Below, piece after piece: positions 1 through 11,740 of a stretch of DNA of 64,000 nucleotides. How positions within the stretch are numbered: the stretch's first letter is position 1; each line of letters starts with the position of its first letter. The DNA is taken from positions 248,657,351 to 248,721,350 of the forward strand of contig CM075669.1 of NCBI GenBank assembly GCA_037962975.1, in the 5' to 3' direction. The translations under genes and the position numbers were made by a program. The notes beneath the pieces were generated by a model, which saw only the letters and a program-made list of their open reading frames with translations, was not told the origin of the DNA and searched no databases. Source of the stretch: Clitoria ternatea. Lineage: Eukaryota; Streptophyta; Magnoliopsida; Fabales; Fabaceae.

Positions 1-343
1 CTTACTGATATTCATCATGTATCTAAGTAAATTTGCCACTCCATTTTAAGGTATCCCAGCCTGCAACAGAGATCTTTGGATGCAGGGAAGCGAAGACAAA
101 GACAAACAACTCAAATACTTTATCACCAACCAACTTCTTCTGGTGAGATTGGAAGGAAAGTTGGAATAAAGTTTGAGGGTGCGGGGTCTGCTGAGCTTTA
201 GGAGTTGCAACTTTGGTTTTCTTCTTAGACCCAGACTGCTGCTTATCAGAACAACATTGTAGCTTACCAATAGGTAGGTGATCACCAGAGTCAAAGGATT
301 ATTTAACAGTTCTAGAAGCACGGGGCTTAAGAGGATTTGATGC
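1..343 (-). other. 3' internal region of copia-A
   Basis: This stretch lies downstream of the envelope-like ORF when copia-A is read on the minus strand. It contains a short Lys/Arg-rich open frame (321-46) with no recognisable domain. That frame may be a frame-shifted tail of the same ORF or chance. No LTR terminus is visible. Confidence 0.4.
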
Positions 344-1238
344 TTAAGCAGGGAGGAAAGGAAGGATCATCTGACATGGTTGTACATCTAGAGGAGGGTC
401 TGAGTCACTTGAATCACCAGATGATTCATCAGACACATCAAGAACCATCTTCTTGTCTTTCCCAATAGAACATTTACTTTTTCTACTTGAATGCTGTGAA
501 GCATGATCAACTTTCTGCTTAGTTGGAGTAGACTTTTCCTTCTTCGGTGGAGATAGTGGAGTATCCACGGTCTGGTCCAAAAGAGAAGAGAATGTGGGTA
601 GCTTGCTGACCATAGAGAATGGAGTGACTAAGTCACTAACAATAGTAGTTTGCATATTCTCTAGTGTAAAATCCTTCATAAGAACAACAGGATAGAGAAT
701 CTTGTTCTGCTTCTTACCAATGGATGAGATTAAGTAAGTCATAATCACATTAGGTAGACTTACTTTCTCCTTTGCAAACATGTGATACATGCAGAATTGA
801 TCCAACTTGCTTATAGTGTCTTTCGCTCCTTTCCTAGGGCAACATCTTGACCTTTGGAAGCAGATTGCCAGAGATAGACTTGGCAGGGTGTTCAGTACCA
901 TAGAGCATCTTGTTGATTTCCAGTGAGGAGACAACTTCAAACTCAAAGTTATCGACAAAAACTTCACCAACCGCAAGGCATCCAATAAAAATGGCAATGA
1001 CATCCTCAAAGATCTCAATTGACTTTCCTAATACAATAAACTTGGATTTATCAACAGAAACAGTTCTCCAGAATTCTAGAACCAGAACTGGTGAATAGGG
1101 TTCTTGATCATGACAGAATCTTGTCCAACCAATCTATTTTATCTCTGTAGAGATATCTCATCCATAAATTCTATGTAGAGATATTTCATGTTAAACACAG
1201 AGGACTCGAAGATATCTGAAGCCTTGAATGCCATTTCT
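344..1238 (-). pseudogene. Envelope-like third ORF of copia-A, frame-disrupted
   Basis: This ORF region lies 3' of the RT/RNase H of copia-A, on the same strand. A start codon at 1,238 opens a frame that is soon closed by a stop, and coding-like sequence then continues in shifted frames. The longest frame (1,018-344) has a Lys/Ser-rich middle followed by an acidic Ser/Asp tail near 360-430. Plant copia elements of the SIRE/Maximus lineage carry an additional env-like ORF at exactly this position. The assignment here rests on position and general composition. No transmembrane segment was identified with confidence, so any envelope function is not supported by this copy. Confidence 0.5.
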
Positions 1239-1599
1239 TAGTTGGAAGAGGAAGAAGAAAGGATTTTAGGGTAAAATATGAGAAGATTTTTTGAAAGAGA
1301 TTTTGAAAAGGTAAGAAAAAGTTTTAGAAAATTGGAGGGAAAAATGAAAATGAAGAGACGCAGATATAAAGAGTGAAAATTGACCACTAAAAAGGAGAGA
1401 GAAAACACGTTTAGAGAGCAGTTACAAAAATAAATAGTAACTGCTGACACGTTTTAAAGAAATTATTTTTAAATGAAATTTTTTACACAAGGTGTCTCTC
1501 AGAAATGTTTAGAAGGCTAGTGTGAGGATAAGCAAGTCAGATATCAATTATAGCAAACATCAGACTTTTCATGCACCAGACTCTTTAAGTAATTATTTT
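1239..1599 (-). other. Spacer between pol and the env-like ORF of copia-A
   Basis: This is AT-rich sequence between the end of pol (about 1,600) and the start codon at 1,238. A 70-aa Phe/Leu/Ser-rich open frame is present (1,450-1,238), but it resembles translated AT-rich DNA. In SIRE-type elements a spacer precedes the third ORF. No further signal was seen. Confidence 0.5.
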
Positions 1600-3480
1600 C
1601 AAGTTAAATTGTGCTTAATAAAAGCAAACCTGTCCTCTGCCAGAGGCTTGGTGAAGATGTCTACCCATTGATGGTCTGTGTCCCCGAACTTCAAGTCCAT
1701 AATTCCTTTTTGCACGCAGTCTCTAATAAAGTGATATTTCACTTCAATGTGCTTTGATTTGGAATGTTGAATAAGGTTCTTTGAAAGATTTATTACACTT
1801 GTATTATCATAGAATATTGGGATTTCTCTTTCTTGGATTGAATAATCTTTAAGTTAATATTTGATCCAAAGAAGTTGAGAACAACATCTAACTATAGACA
1901 TGTATTCTACTTCAGCTGTGGGGAGTACAATAGAGTTTTATTTTTTGCTTCCCCATGATTTCAGACTTCTTCTCAAGAAGTGATATCCACCACTTATACT
2001 TTTTTGATCAACTCTATCTTCTGCAAAATTTATATCACAAAAACCAGAGAGAAAGAGTTTGTTCTTTTATAGAACAACCCAAGGTTAGTGGTGCCAACAA
2101 GATTCCTTAGAATCCTCTTCACTGCATACAGATATGATTCCTTAGGATCTAATTAATATCTCACACACATACAAACACTAAACATTATGTCAGGTCTGCT
2201 GGATGTAAGGAACAAAAGTAAACCAATCATTCCTCTATACAGGGTCTGATCCACTGGTGTACCAGACTCATCTTTATTGATGATGTAGTTTGGATGCATG
2301 AGAGTACTCATGGCCTTAACATCAGCCATTTTAAACTTTTTGAGTAACTCCTTGGTATACTTTTGTTGATGGATGAAAATACCATCACTAATTTGTTGAA
2401 TTTATAAGCCTAGGAAGAATTTAAGTTCTTTTATCATACTCATTTCAAATTCTGCTTGCATTATTCTAGAGAAATCTTTACACAGATTGACATCAATAGC
2501 ATAAAAAACAATATCATCTACATAAATCTACACAATGATAAAGTATTTCTGAGAACCTTTTCTATAAAGATTTATGTCAACTTATCCTCTAGTAAAGCCT
2601 TTTGAAATAAGAAAAGAACTAATTCTGTCATACCAAGCTCTAGGAGCCTATTTTAGACCATACAATGCTTTACTTAATTTGAAAACATGGTTAGGAAGGG
2701 ACACATTTCAAAACCAGGGGGTTGCTTTACATAAACTTCTTCTTCAATAAAACCATTCAAAAAAGAACTTTTTATATCTATCTGATATAATGTAATTCCT
2801 TAAAAGGCTGTAAATGCAAGAAGTATCCTGATAGCTTTAAGTCTGGCCATAGGAGCAAATGCTTCAATGAAATTTATACCTTCTTGCTGGTTATAGCCTT
2901 GAGCTACGAGTTTGGCTTTGTTTTTTTATGACCTTTCCATCTTCATTAAGCTTGTTTCTGAATACCCACTTTATTCCAATAATGCTTTTATCTTTGGCCT
3001 TAGGAACAAGTTTCCATACTTTATTTCTCTCAAACTAGTTCAGTCTCTTGTATAGCAATGATCCAAATAGTATCCTTCAGAGCTTCTAAAACATTCTTTA
3101 GTTCTAGTTCTAAAATAAGAGCAATTGATGATTGGTTGTGAAGACTAGATCTAGTTTTAACTCTAGCTTCTTAATCTCCAATTATGAGGTCAGAAGGATG
3201 ATAGGCTTTAAATTTCTAATCCCTTGGCCTTTCTGGTTCAAATGACTGATTTTTCTCAAGTTCTTTATCTCCAAGATTAGCTGGTTCTGATTGATCGTTA
3301 ATTGTTCTTTGTTCTTATTGTTGCTCAGGTTCTTGCTAAATTCCTACATCATTAGAATCTAGATCTTCCAATTTCCTGTCAGTCTTTTGAAGATCATCAA
3401 ATCTTACATACATAGATTCTTCTATGGTCTGAGTTGGAGTGTTAAATACTCTGTAAGATTTTGATGTGGTTGAATATCCC
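1600..3480 (-). pseudogene. pol: Copia-A reverse transcriptase and RNase H
   Basis: No long frame survives, but the minus strand translated in pieces shows the copia RT active site YVDDIVF at 2,527-2,507. The conserved C-terminal RNase H stretch near 1,720-1,630 includes DIFTKPLAED. These enzymes would copy element RNA into cDNA in the virus-like particle and remove the RNA strand. Frameshifts and stops break the region throughout, including a stop near 2,590 and others around 1,860 and 2,640. It lies directly after integrase, the Ty1-copia order. It is dead as a coding sequence; identity is secure from the motifs. Confidence 0.85.
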
Positions 3481-4330
3481 ATGAATATTCCTTTGTCACA
3501 CTTTTAATAAAATTTTTCAAGATAATTCTTAGTGTTCATAATATAACAGGTGCATCCAAATGGATGAAAGTAAAAGATGTTGGGTTTTCTACCCTTCCAC
3601 AATTCATAAGGAGTCTTATTCAGTATTGGTCTGATAAAAACTCTATTTTGAATATAACAAGTACTCACAGCTTCTACCCAGAAGTATTTTAAAAGATTAT
3701 TTTCATAAAGCATAATTCTGGCCTTTTCCTACAAGGATCTGTTTTTCCTTTCCACAACACCATTTTGTTGAGGTGTTCTTGGAGAGGAGAAACTATGAGT
3801 TATACCTGACTCTATACATAATTTTTTTATAGATTTTATTTTCAAATTCTCTGCCATGATCAATTCTTATTGTACCAATACAGTACCCTTTCTCATTCTA
3901 AATTTTATTACAGAAAATCTTATATACTTTTATAGACTCATCCTTGTGGGCTAGGAAGTATACACATGTTAATCTTGTATAATCATCAATAATAACTAAT
4001 CCCTACTTATTTCCTACCAGACTTTGTACTTGAGATGAACCAAATAGATCTAAATGTAATAGTTCCAAAGGTCTGGTTGTGGAAACAACATCCTTGTTTT
4101 AAAAAGATGTTTTGTGTTGTTTCCTATTTTGGCATGCTTCACAAGGTAAAGAACTATTAAAGGAAATTTTTAGTAAACCCTTAACAAGATCCTTTCTGTG
4201 GAGTTTTGAAATATGTTTTAAACTAACATGCCCAAGCTTTTTATGGCAGATCCATCTCTCTTCAGAGTTAGAAAACAAACATGTTACATTTTGATCATTT
4301 AGTTCATTCAAGTCAACCTTATAAAGGTTG
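3481..4330 (-). pseudogene. pol: Copia-A integrase
   Basis: The GAG-pre-integrase/zinc-binding part is at 4,311-4,099, with His-Cys pairs in WICHKKLGHVS and CEACQNRK. Downstream, the catalytic Glu region reads QQNGVVERKNRSL around 3,770-3,725. The conserved post-catalytic stretch follows in the frame 3,713-3,504 (ELWKGRKPN and HPFGC). The DDE core between about 4,060 and 3,780 is present but crossed by stops. This enzyme inserts element cDNA into the genome. The order gag-protease-integrase-RT confirms Ty1-copia. Confidence 0.85.
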
Positions 4331-4335
4331 TGATG

Positions 4336-4700
4336 TCAGTTTGCATTAAAAAGTATGGTTCCATCATGATTGATGATAGTACACTTGTCTTTGTCAAAGG
4401 AGACTTTGTATATACTGCCACAAAATTGACTAATGCTCAGTAGGTTATGTCTTAGACCTTCAACAAGAAATACATTTTCAATGACAGGTAAAGGAATTTT
4501 ACACACTCTACCAGACTTAATGATTCTTCCAGTCTGGTTTCCTCTAAAGGTGACAGTTTCACCTTTAAACTGCTCTAGGTCTAGGAACATAGATTTTCTT
4601 CCTATCATATAATATAAGCATCCATTGTCTCGATACAAATGCAGAGTCTTTTTCCTTGTCTTTAAGCATATTTGCAAATGGAATAATTAATGACCTTGGT
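4336..4700 (-). pseudogene. pol: Copia-A aspartic protease
   Basis: The frame 4,677-4,336 covers the retropepsin-like protease, which would cleave Gag-Pol. The conserved tail reads NVFLVEGLRHNLLSISQFC. At the active-site position, where this family has D-S-G, this copy reads DNGCLYYMIG. The catalytic triplet is therefore altered as well as the frame, and the protease is most likely inactive. Confidence 0.75.
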
Positions 4701-6182
4701 ACCCATATTCTCTTGGGTCCTGCATTGTTAGCAACTTTTTCATTTCTTCTCTTTCTTTTCCTGCAATCATTTATTAGGTGACCATGATTTTTACAATAAT
4801 TGCACTTGACATACTTTTGATTTTTGGAAAAAAATGTAGAAGGTGAAGGAAGCTTGAAATCTTTTTGTTTGAAATCATTTTTCTTCTCTATATATCCTAG
4901 ACCCAAGCCTTTTCGATTATCGTGGGATTTCCCCAACAAAACATCCAAGTTTTTAGTGCTATTTACAAACCTGCCTAAGTCTGAGGTAAGAGAGTTGACT
5001 TGTTTTTCTAATTTGATGATTTCTTCACTTTGAGAGTTGCAACAAACCTTAGATTTTTCAAAATCTCTTTTCAAAGTGATATTTTCTTTTCTTAGTTTGC
5101 TCAACTCTTCTAGATGCATCCTTTCATTATCTTTCAAAATACTCTTAACAAAATTTTCTTCCTTTAAATTTGAAATTTGATTTTCAAAATCAGTAATCAT
5201 GTCAACGTGCTTAGGTTTCAATTTTTTAAAATTTTTTAACAGTTTAGAAAAATCATTAAATAATAAATCATAATTTTGTTTCAATTCAGAGTAACTTACC
5301 TCCTTAGTGTCTGAGTCATTGGAGCTGACCTCTGAGTCAGATTTCTCATTTGTCATAAGACAGATTTGAGTAGATTCAATTTCATCATCGAACTGGATGA
5401 TCCTTCGTTATCTCATGTTATTAGACCTTTTGTCTCTTAGGAAACCCCATCTTCTCTATTTTGTCCTCCTTATCTTTATTTAGTAGAGGACACTCTGCTT
5501 TCATATGACCTGGTTTCCTACAATTAAAACATTCTAGGGTAGATTTGTCAATTTTAAACTTGAATTGATTTTTACCTTTGTAATCTTTCTTTTGGAACCT
5601 TTCAAGTCTAAACTTCTTCCTTTTTAGCAGTCTGTGGAATCTCTTGGTTATAAGAGCCAGTTCTTAATCAGTGTCAGCACCTGATTCATCAGAGTCTGAT
5701 TCAGAACTTGAAGATTCCTCAGCTTTTAGAGCTTTGCCTTTTCTGCTTGATTTATCAAACTTTAAGGCAATACTTTTGGAGAAGGAAGGTTTGCTAATTT
5801 CCTTTTGTTTTAGCTTCAGCTCATGTGCCCTAAGATCTCCAAGTAACTCATCTAAGGATAAGGTTCTTAGATCTTTAGCTTCTTCCAGAGCGGAGCATTT
5901 GGCATCGAACTTTTCGAGCAAGCATTCAAGAAGCTTACCGTTGATAACTTCAACAGAGGGAGTAGTTCCAAGTGCCTTGAGCTCATTTAGTAGAGTTTGG
6001 AATCTTCCAAACATTTGATCAACTGACTCATGTTCCTCTATCATGAAGGTATCATACTATTTGGTCAATAGTATCTTCTTGGACCTTTTGTTGGAGGTGC
6101 CTTCATAGTTGCGTTGAAGAACATCCTAAACTTCTTTAGCTGTTTTGTAGTTAAAAACTTTATTATACTCAGATTTACTAAG
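4701..6182 (-). pseudogene. gag: Copia-A gag, 3' part with two CCHC zinc knuckles
   Basis: The frame 6,044-5,664 is the UBN2-type gag capsid region, followed by a Ser/Asp/Glu-rich hinge. A zinc knuckle of form CX2CX4HX4C (CFNCRKPGHMKAEC) lies at 5,530-5,488. A long charged, coiled-coil-like stretch follows (5,356 to about 4,900). A second knuckle (CNYCKNHGHLINDC) lies near 4,803-4,762. Gag forms the virus-like particle and its knuckles bind element RNA. The N-terminal part is at 51,290-51,557, separated by the Calypso insertion at the duplicated AGCAC. Stops lie between about 5,660 and 5,360. Confidence 0.85.
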
Positions 6183-6187
6183 AGCAC
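6183..6187. repeat. Target-site duplication AGCAC, left copy
   Basis: AGCAC directly precedes the Calypso 5' LTR. The identical AGCAC follows the 3' LTR at 51,285-51,289. Both lie in copia-A gag, and removing one copy plus the element restores the gag frame. Confidence 0.9.
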
Positions 6188-7685
6188 TAATAAACATGCA
6201 TTTTACATTAGTTTAAGCTCTTTTTGGTCATGTTTTTATGTCTATTTTGTCTTGATTACCTTTAATTCCCTTTGTTTTTTATTCCATTCGATAGATGTTA
6301 CTTGGGTGTTTTTGTTTTTGTAGGTTTTATGATGATTTAGGTCTATTAGCACAAGAATTGGAACTATGAGGTGAAGTGGACATCTTCTGAGACTTTTACA
6401 TCCCCTAAAAGTCATATTTTAGCAGGTTTTGGGTAATCCACTGGCAGTGGATCAAACCACTGTCCATGGATGTCACTAGAGTGCATGGAATACCTTGACA
6501 GAGACATCCACTTGCCATGGATATCACTAGATTGCATGGGGGGACTTGTGCATTTAATCCACATGCTGTGGTTCTCCTTCTTCCCGGACGTGGACACCTC
6601 ACAGAACCATCCACTGGTCGTGGATCGCATCCACTAGCCATGGATCTCATCAGGTGCCAAGGAACTACAAAAATTTGAAAGGCACAACTGTTAGACAGCT
6701 ATGAACCCTACCTTCTCTTGAATTTTAGATTGCTTGGGGGTTGACCTAAAAGGGGGCACGCGAGAGACAAAGGGAGACAGTTTTTGGGACATTATGGAGG
6801 AGAAAATTGAGACCTTTCTAAAGGGATTTTGGTGGAAGATTCAAGGAAAAACGTTAAGAAACATCAGGTCGTAGAATTTGTGTGAAGATTTTGAAAGACC
6901 TAGTGAGAACTTATCTTTTGTTTCTCTAAATCCTAATTTTGTATTTAGGGGGTTTTTCAATATTGAAAATTGAATCAATGACTTGTGGCTATGTAATGAA
7001 TTCTATGATGAACTAAATCCCTTTTCTTGGGATTAAGGGGGTAGTATGCATGTTTGTGTGAATTGATTGCTTTTCCTCTTCTCCCTTATGAAATTTACGT
7101 TTACTATTTAGTTTTATGAATGCTTAATGACTCTACAACACTTCGAAAGGAGGGTAGTTTATTCCAAATGATATAGGCTATGAGAGTGGGTATATTGTTT
7201 GAAAACATGAAACTGAACCTAAGGTCTTAGGTTATATGAAGGTATGCAAGATCTTTTGAGGGGTAATAGATTTTCACAAAACATAATGAATCTAATTTAC
7301 AAATTGAGCATTGTTCTTTGATAATTAGGTACATTAGTAAGACTTCAAGAGAAGGTTGCTAATAACCTTAGGAAAATCTACCTTAGAAACCAAATTTCAT
7401 AATTAGGGAAATGAAATGCATGAAATTAAATATTAACATATGAACCTCTTAATTCCCAAGAGTTTTCCTTTAATTGATTTTTAGAAAGCATTTAATTTTA
7501 ATTTTGAGAAGCCTTAAGTTTTGTGTTCTATTTTCTTTATTTGATATAAAGTGAACTTTCTTTTCATTGAACCAATTTGCCTGGATGATTGAAATACTAT
7601 GAAAAGCTGGTAATTGGGCACAATCTCTGTGGGAACGATAACTTTTTATTATGTGATACCTCATGTGCTTGCGGAATGACTATCA
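6188..7685 (+). repeat. Calypso 5' LTR (1.5 kb)
   Basis: This LTR aligns from end to end with 46,164-46,530 plus 50,117-51,284. By eye the two differ at roughly one base in ten, so the insertion is old. At 6,430-6,660 it carries a cluster of short palindromes of the form ATCCAC-N5-GTGGAT; the one at 6,436-6,452 is perfect with 7-bp arms. No protein-coding gene is supported. Small open frames at 6,405-6,650 merely translate the palindrome cluster. Confidence 0.92.
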
Positions 7686-7691
7686 AGTTTT

Positions 7692-7709
7692 TGACGTCAT
7701 TGCCAGGGA
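7692..7709 (+). promoter_or_regulatory. Primer binding site of Calypso (tRNA-Asp type, mutated)
   Basis: TGACGTCATTGCCAGGGA begins 7 bases after the LTR. The Athila/Cyclops/Calypso PBS complementary to tRNA-Asp is TGGCGCCGTTGCCGGGGA. All four differences are transitions (G to A or C to T), as expected from decay of methylated cytosines. Confidence 0.8.
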
Positions 7710-8020
7710 TTGTGTTCCCCCAATATTGGTAAAGTAGTGATTTAATTAGATTAGACGCTTTAATTTTTCTGTATTTATTTTATTGGTTACTTTTAATTTT
7801 TTTCTACAGAATTACACTTGAGTTTTTTGTTATTTTGTGAATTGTACAGGCCCTTTTATACGAAGAAGTGCTAGCTTTGAACACATCTTTGATCCTGAAA
7901 TAGAAAGCTCTTCGGAAACAAAGAGAACAAAGCAAGTAACAAGCTTCAAGTTTAATGATCCAAGCATAAATGGATAATCCTAATAACAGAGCACTCTAGG
8001 ATTTTGCAACACCCAATGCG
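7710..8020 (+). other. Calypso leader between PBS and gag
   Basis: AT-rich untranslated leader with no conserved motif seen beyond the PBS. It leads into a degraded gag N-terminus just upstream of 8,021. Confidence 0.5.
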
Positions 8021-9380
8021 ATGGGAAGGAGACCTAGCATCACACGGCTTACCATTGAGGTAAACAACTTTGAGTTGAAGCCATCTTTGCTCTCAATGGT
8101 CCAACAGAATCAGTTTGGAGGATTGCCATTCGAGGATCCCAACTTGCATCTACAAATTTTTCTTGAGTATTGTGATACACTCAAGGTAAATGGGGTTTCA
8201 AATGATGTAATTAGGTTGAGGCTTTTCCCGTTCTCCTTGAGGGATAAAGCTAGAGCTTGGTTGTATTCACTTCTAGAGGGGTCAATTACAACATGGGAGC
8301 GGTTGTCTCACACTTTCCTTAATAAGTACTACCCACACAACAAAATAGACCAGCTCAGAAAGCAAATCATCACTTTCACCCAGAAAGATGATGAAACATT
8401 GTATGATGCCTAGGAGAGGTACAAGGAAATGATTAGAGAATACCCACACCATGGAGTGGAACGATGGTTAACGGTCCTTATGTTTTACAATGGGTTAACC
8501 CCAAATCAAAGGGTTATTTTGGATGTCGCAGTTGGCAGAGCCTTCATGAGTAAAAACATGGAGGAAGGCTATAACCTTATAGAAGAAATGGCACAGAATA
8601 CATACCAATGGTCTTCTAAAAGGATTTTGCCATCGAAAACTCTAAGTAAGTACTCTCTTGATGTTATTTCTTTGCTTACTGCTAAAGTAGAGGCTTTGTT
8701 TATTAAATTTGATAAGCTGGGAACAGGTACTGCTAATAGGGTATATGAATTATGTGGTGTTGTAGGTCATACCATTACAGGTTGTTAAATTGGAGTATCC
8801 CAAGATCCCGACTCAGAGATGCAAAAAATAGATGCCATAGGTAGCTATGGTGGAAATTTTGGGAACAATTACAGAGGACAAGGACCACCAGGATTCCAAA
8901 ATTGACCCCACCATTCCAAGGAAATCGTAGCAACTTCAGGCCTCCACAAGGATCCTATGTTCCACAAAAATCTAAACTTGAGTCCTTAATGGAGACATTC
9001 GTTGCTACCCAACTGAAGTAGAATGGTGAATTTTCTGAGGCCATCAAAAATTTATCCTAAAAAGTAGATTTATTGGATACTCACAATAAGATACTAGAGA
9101 CTCAAATAGCCCAACAGGCCTTAAATTCTTCATGAATTCTAAGGACATTTCATGGAAAATCAGAAATAGGTCCATCCAACCACACTATGGCTGTAACACT
9201 TAGAAGTGGTACATAATATGAAGGTCCAAGATAGGTAAAGGAAAAATAAGTTGAGAAGGATCCTAAGGAGGATGACATCACATAACCTCTACCTGTTATG
9301 GAAGAGAAGAAGCAAGAAAAGAGAAAGGAGGTCAACCTATATCAACCTCCCATAGCATATCCTTAATGCTTAGCCAAGGC
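8021..9380 (+). pseudogene. gag: Calypso gag
   Basis: The frame 8,021-8,413 has the retrotransposon gag core (LRLFPFSLRDKARAWLYSL, then LNKYYP). It ends at a TAG where related elements have Trp. The same frame resumes (8,429-8,788) and reaches the zinc knuckle YELCGVVGHTITGC, in which the first knuckle Cys has become Tyr. A TAA then replaces a Gln codon. Beyond 8,790 the Gly/Asn/Pro-rich tail continues in broken frames to about 9,380. Gag would form the particle shell and package RNA. Stops and the lost Cys are all G-to-A or C-to-T changes. Confidence 0.85.
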
Positions 9381-9726
9381 TAAGTTGGACAAGCAGTTTG
9401 GCAAGTTTTTAGAGGTTTTAAAAAACTCTACATTAATATTCCTTTTACTAATGCTTTGTAGCAAATGCCTCCCTACATGAAGTTTCTAACGGATATCTTG
9501 TCCAATAAAAGAAGGTTGAAGGAGGATAGTACTGTGGCACTTACTAAAGAGTACAATACATTAATCTAGAAGAAGCTACCAGCTAAGCTTCAGGATCCAA
9601 GTAGTTTTTGTATCCCATGCATGATTGGTGACATGTCAATAGATAGAGCTTTGTGTGATTTAGGAGCTAGTCTTAGTTTGATGCCTCTGTCTATTTCTAA
9701 GAAGTTGGGATTGGGTGAATTAAAAC
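9381..9726 (+). pseudogene. pol: Calypso aspartic protease, N-terminal part
   Basis: The frame beginning at 9,621 contains the retropepsin active-site motif CDLGASLSLMP, the Athila-type D-L-G-A-S version. It is interrupted at 9,726 by the X1 solo LTR and resumes at 10,997. The sequence AAAAC at 9,722-9,726 is the left TSD of X1. The upstream part (9,381-9,620) is degraded coding sequence linking gag and protease. Confidence 0.8.
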
Positions 9727-10991
9727 TGTTAGGGAATCCTATTAGGGTCAGGCAACGGAAACACAAAGGATTCCCAAAAGAATTGCAAACACGTATGTCT
9801 CAAAGCATTATGCTAAATTAAAATTTTTTTAATTAAGGTTTACCTCTTGTAGACGCAGAACAAGATCCTCGGTCGAAGCAATTGTAACTTCGCCCTTAGG
9901 AGTCCACACGAGCACTCCCACTAGAAAAATAGAGCTCCGAATGCTAGTACGTAAATTTTGTTTTTGGTCTAATTTCTGAGCCGCAGCCTATGAGCATCTC
10001 ATGCTCTATATATAGGCTTAGGTCTTGACCTGAGCTCTCATTAAACATTGGGCTCCTTACTCATTCTAAATGAGTTAGGCCCAAATAGTTTTATTTTCAG
10101 TCCAACTAAAATAAAACTATCCTCTGGTGGGCTTACTCTATGTGTGTGACCCTATAGGTAAAATATTCGGTTATATTAATAATAAACTATTTTTATTATT
10201 AATATAAAATAAGAGCGGTATCTAGCAATACATCATTATGTCCGAATATTATTTATCATCGACATGACCTATAAGTGATAATTATTTTATATATCTATTC
10301 CTTTTGTCACGATATCTAATTGGGCCCAAGGCATGGTCGTCGTCATCCTTGTATGGCCCAATTCATTTTACTTGATACCAGAGTAGACTTTATAGAATAA
10401 ATATCTAATATTTATTCGTCCTAGCATGGCCATGCATTTCATTAGTCTCACTCCATCAAGTGGCCCATAGATATCACTCCTGTCACATAGGAGAGACAAA
10501 TTCCATCTACATCACTCACATCCCTCTGCATAATTTATCTATTGCCTAATCACAATCTTTATGGTCATCTTATTACAGATAATGTTTGATTGTATTAAAA
10601 CAATAAACTCCTTATGTAAGAATCGTAGTGACTTCAGGTCGAAGGACAACATACCATTATCACATTGAGAACCGTTTATGACACTTATGTAACGATCCAT
10701 GCAACGTTCTCATGGTGGGTCTGTCCAGTACAACATTACCCTTAATGTGTACCCGTGTAAAGACTTGATATCATATATCCATGATTTATGAGATCAAATC
10801 ATCAGTACATTTACACACTAATCTTAATGTATTTACATGTCCCCATGTAAATACTTGATTAGGGACATTTTAGGAATAATTCTCATATGACCTATTATTC
10901 CAGGATAAATAGCATTTGTCTAAAACTAAAAATACTAATTTTATTAATAAGTTAAAAGATACATTAATAGCTCGTAGTGCATACACCAACA
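9727..10991. mobile_element. Solo LTR X1 (1,265 bp) inserted in the Calypso protease
   Basis: It begins TGTTAGG and ends CCAACA (inverted TGTTGG/CCAACA termini) and is flanked by the TSD AAAAC (9,722-9,726 and 10,992-10,996). The same sequence occurs in opposite orientation as X2 (39,608-44,762, excluding its own insertion). There is no internal region, so it is a solo LTR from intra-element recombination. TG...CA ends and a 5-bp TSD fit a copia or gypsy LTR; the family was not assigned. The 260-nt frame translated as Calypso protease stops inside it, showing the disruption. Confidence 0.9.
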
Positions 10992-10996
10992 AAAAC

Positions 10997-11292
10997 CTAC
11001 TAGGATGTCTCTATAATTGGCTAATAGATTTGTTAAGTATCCTGTAGGTATTTTAGAGGATGTTCCTATTAAGGTAGAGAAATTTTTTATTCCTGTTGAC
11101 TTTGTTGTGCTAGAGATAAATGAGGATTCTATGATCCCCATTATATTAGGTAGGCTATTTTTAGTCACTGCAGGCGTAGTGATTGATGTAAAAAATAGTA
11201 AGTTGTCTCTAACTATAGGAGATCAAAAGGTTGAATTCAATTTGAAAGATGCCTTAAAAAAACCTTTTTTGATGATGTTTGATGTAGCATAG
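10997..11292 (+). pseudogene. pol: Calypso protease, C-terminal part
   Basis: This continues the protease in frame after X1. The stretch VKYPVGILEDVPIKV and the later IPIILGRLFL are conserved in Athila-clade proteases. One in-frame TAA sits shortly after the junction where Gln is expected. The frame ends at 11,292 with a stop before the RT linker. Confidence 0.8.
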
Positions 11293-11740
11293 AATTTATT
11301 CACAAAATAGTGAAGGAAGAGACTCTTCCTAATGACCCATTTGATTCTGCTTTTCTGATTGAGCCTGCAGAAACATCAAAACTCAATGAAGACAATGCAC
11401 CACTTAAACATGATACTGAGGTCATGTGTGGAAAAGTGGTGATTCCCAATATAGAACTTAAGTCTTTACCAATTACACTGAGGTATGAATTTCTTAGCTC
11501 TAACTCTACATTACCTTTCATTGTGAGTGCTAATTTGAATCCTGTGGAAACTACAAAACTTCTAAAATAACTTAGGTTGTATAGGAATGTTATAGGTTAC
11601 ACTATGAATGATATCAACAAGATTAGCCTTTCTTTTTGCATGCATAGGATAACAGTAGAAGATGAGAATAAGCCAACTAGAGAACCACAAAGAAGATTAA
11701 ATCCTAAAATGCAAGAAGTGGTTAAAAAAAAAGATTCTTA
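11293..11740 (+). pseudogene. pol: Calypso protease-RT linker
   Basis: This is degraded coding sequence between protease and reverse transcriptase. The frame 11,310-11,570 has the acidic Ser/Leu-rich composition of this linker in Athila elements, including LKSLPITLRYEFL. The relatives' P-P-L-K-Y-x-F/L motif is here altered. No catalytic residues are expected here. Confidence 0.6.

Noticed and set aside
6405..6650. Overlapping 72-81-aa Cys/Pro-rich frames on the minus strand
   Set aside because: They translate the palindrome cluster of the Calypso LTR; no start context or homology.
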